From positions 62,001 to 126,000 of the forward strand of contig DATATI010000036.1 of NCBI GenBank assembly GCA_036268875.1: a stretch of DNA of 64,000 nucleotides, read 5' to 3'. The notes under the pieces are model-generated. The model worked only from the letters and a program-made list of their open reading frames with translations. It ran no database searches and had not been told where the DNA came from. The stretch is from Polyangia bacterium. GTDB taxonomy: Bacteria; Myxococcota_A; Polyangia; Fen-1088. Positions within the stretch are counted from its first letter, which is position 1; each line of letters starts with the position of its first letter. A program made the translations under genes and the position numbers. Below are positions 63,189 to 64,000 of this stretch, piece after piece.

Positions 63189-64000
63189 TTAGGCCTCCGC
63201 GCGCGATTCCACCGTCGGCGTGCTGGCTGGCGCCGGGCGGCCCGACTGGATCCAGCGCCGGTGCCACAGGTTCAACACCAGCACCGTCCACAAACGGTTG
63301 CTGAAATCGGCGGCGCCGGACCTGTGATTTTGTAACAGCGTGGCGATCTGATCGCGGCGCAAGAAGCCGGTCTTGGTCAGGCCGTCGTCCAGCAGATACT
63401 CGCGGCCCCAGTCACCGAGGCGGCCGCGGAACAACTCGACCACCGGCGTGCGGAAACCTTGCTTGGGCCGGTAGATGATCGAATCGGGCAGGAGGCCCTC
63501 GATGGACTTCTTGAAGAAGTACTTCACCATCCCGTCCTTCTGTTTGAACCTGGCCGGGATGTTGTAAACGAAGTGGGCGTAGGCCGGTTCGGTGTACGGG
63601 CAGCGCGATTCCAGGCTGAGGTGCGACGACAGCAGGTCCAGCTTGCCCAGCATCAAATTGCCGAAGTAATAGTCCTGCATCATCCGGTAGATGATGTGGT
63701 TCAGGTAATCGCGGTTGCCGTGCGCGCTGTCTCTCAAGCGGGCGGCGTCGCGGGCCACCACGTTGTAAGGCAGCTCGCCGGCGGTGGCGCGCAAAGCCTG
63801 CGGGGACAAGATGGAATCGCGCTCGGACTCGGGCCAGCCGATCTCGAAGTTCCAGAAGTACTCTTCGCCGTTAGCCGCGCGCCGCAACAGATCGGTTCGC
63901 TTGGGGGCGATCATCGGCGCCGCTGCGGCGGCCAGCTTGCGCACCACCGACGGCAGCTTCAGGAACGGCAGCCACCGTTCATAATAGCGGGCGCGGATCT
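63189..64000 (-). CDS. Asparagine synthase-like protein, C-terminal part (cut by right window edge)
   Basis: The last 270 codons or so are in the window; the frame stays open to the right edge (xARYYERWLPFLKLPS precedes). The visible part is the C-terminal helical portion of a glutamine-hydrolysing asparagine synthase (AsnB family): DYLNHIIYRMMQDYYFGNLMLGKLDLLSSHLSLESRCPYTEP contains the LLxxxDxxSMxxSxExRxP-type element in altered form (DLLSSHLSLESRCP), then KQKDGMVKYFFKKSIEGLLPDSIIYRPKQGFRTPV. The glutaminase and ATP sites lie outside. Members of this type occur in exopolysaccharide clusters as amidotransferases. It is the first visible gene of an operon with the CapK-like and GT genes. Confidence 0.9.
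   Translation of the reverse strand, partial: IRARYYERWLPFLKLPSVVRKLAAAAAPMIAPKRTDLLRRAANGEEYFWNFEIGWPESERDSILSPQALRATAGELPYNVVARDAARLRDSAHGNRDYLNHIIYRMMQDYYFGNLMLGKLDLLSSHLSLESRCPYTEPAYAHFVYNIPARFKQKDGMVKYFFKKSIEGLLPDSIIYRPKQGFRTPVVELFRGRLGDWGREYLLDDGLTKTGFLRRDQIATLLQNHRSGAADFSNRLWTVLVLNLWHRRWIQSGRPAPASTPTVESRAEA

Overview
This window is GC-rich and almost fully coding. It looks like chromosomal DNA from a myxobacterium or close relative (Myxococcota, probably Polyangia-like). The support is: many lipoproteins with Gly/Ser/Asp-rich linkers after the lipobox (4501, 19816, 27451, 29710, 36510, 41013); a ThuA-like protein with a MYXO-CTERM-like tail (Cys, hydrophobic stretch, Arg cluster) at 11490; a Ser/Thr-kinase-fold protein; and several NtrB/NtrC-type two-component systems. 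This is inference from protein style; there is no rRNA or other marker in the window. I see no tRNA, rRNA, CRISPR array, insertion sequence or integrase.

Layout, left half. 1-2769 (-): secreted low-complexity protein, TPR protein, sensor kinase and truncated response regulator, tightly packed. 2942-5433: TPR/beta-barrel protein and a divergent Cys-rich lipoprotein. 5467-10297 (-): a four-component bacterial multicomponent monooxygenase operon in the order alpha, gamma, Rieske ferredoxin, effector, beta, translationally coupled to a PAS sensor kinase but with no reductase gene. 10403-15666: NlpC/P60 lipoprotein, ThuA-like protein, pseudokinase-like membrane protein, small ORF and a Pal-type lipoprotein. 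15719-19455 (+): NtrB-like kinase, NtrC-like regulator with an altered GAFTGA loop, and an MlaC-family protein. 19816-23824 (+): family-3 glycoside hydrolase lipoprotein and an outer-membrane porin-like protein. 23831-27367: VOC protein, B12-binding radical SAM protein and a uL16-hydroxylase-like JmjC protein.

Middle. 27451-34635 holds mostly surface or secreted proteins: Gly-rich lipoproteins, a PEGA/TPR protein, a Cys-rich repeat lipoprotein split by a one-base frameshift, a T4-type lysozyme without a signal peptide, a GFA/CENP-V protein and an ArsC/Spx-like protein. 34671-42695: PilZ protein, NHL-repeat lipoprotein, polysaccharide flippase, asparaginyl-tRNA synthetase and a TolB-like lipoprotein with a CxxCH motif.

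Right third, the most interesting part. 42708-58643 (-) is a hybrid NRPS/PKS operon of four genes, each overlapping the next by 4 nt: NRPS-A (C-A-PCP), a serine-less alpha/beta-hydrolase-fold protein, a PKS with order KS-AT-KR-DH-ACP, and NRPS-B (formyltransferase - half condensation domain - adenylation domain interrupted twice, by a luciferase-like monooxygenase and by a methyltransferase - PCP). Both adenylation domains have a glycine-like specificity pocket. No thioesterase, reductase release domain, MbtH protein or PPTase is visible. Divergent from it are an SDR and a degenerate BY-kinase-like protein. Facing these are a glycosyltransferase, a CapK-like AMP ligase and an asparagine synthase cut by the right edge, which together resemble an exopolysaccharide locus.
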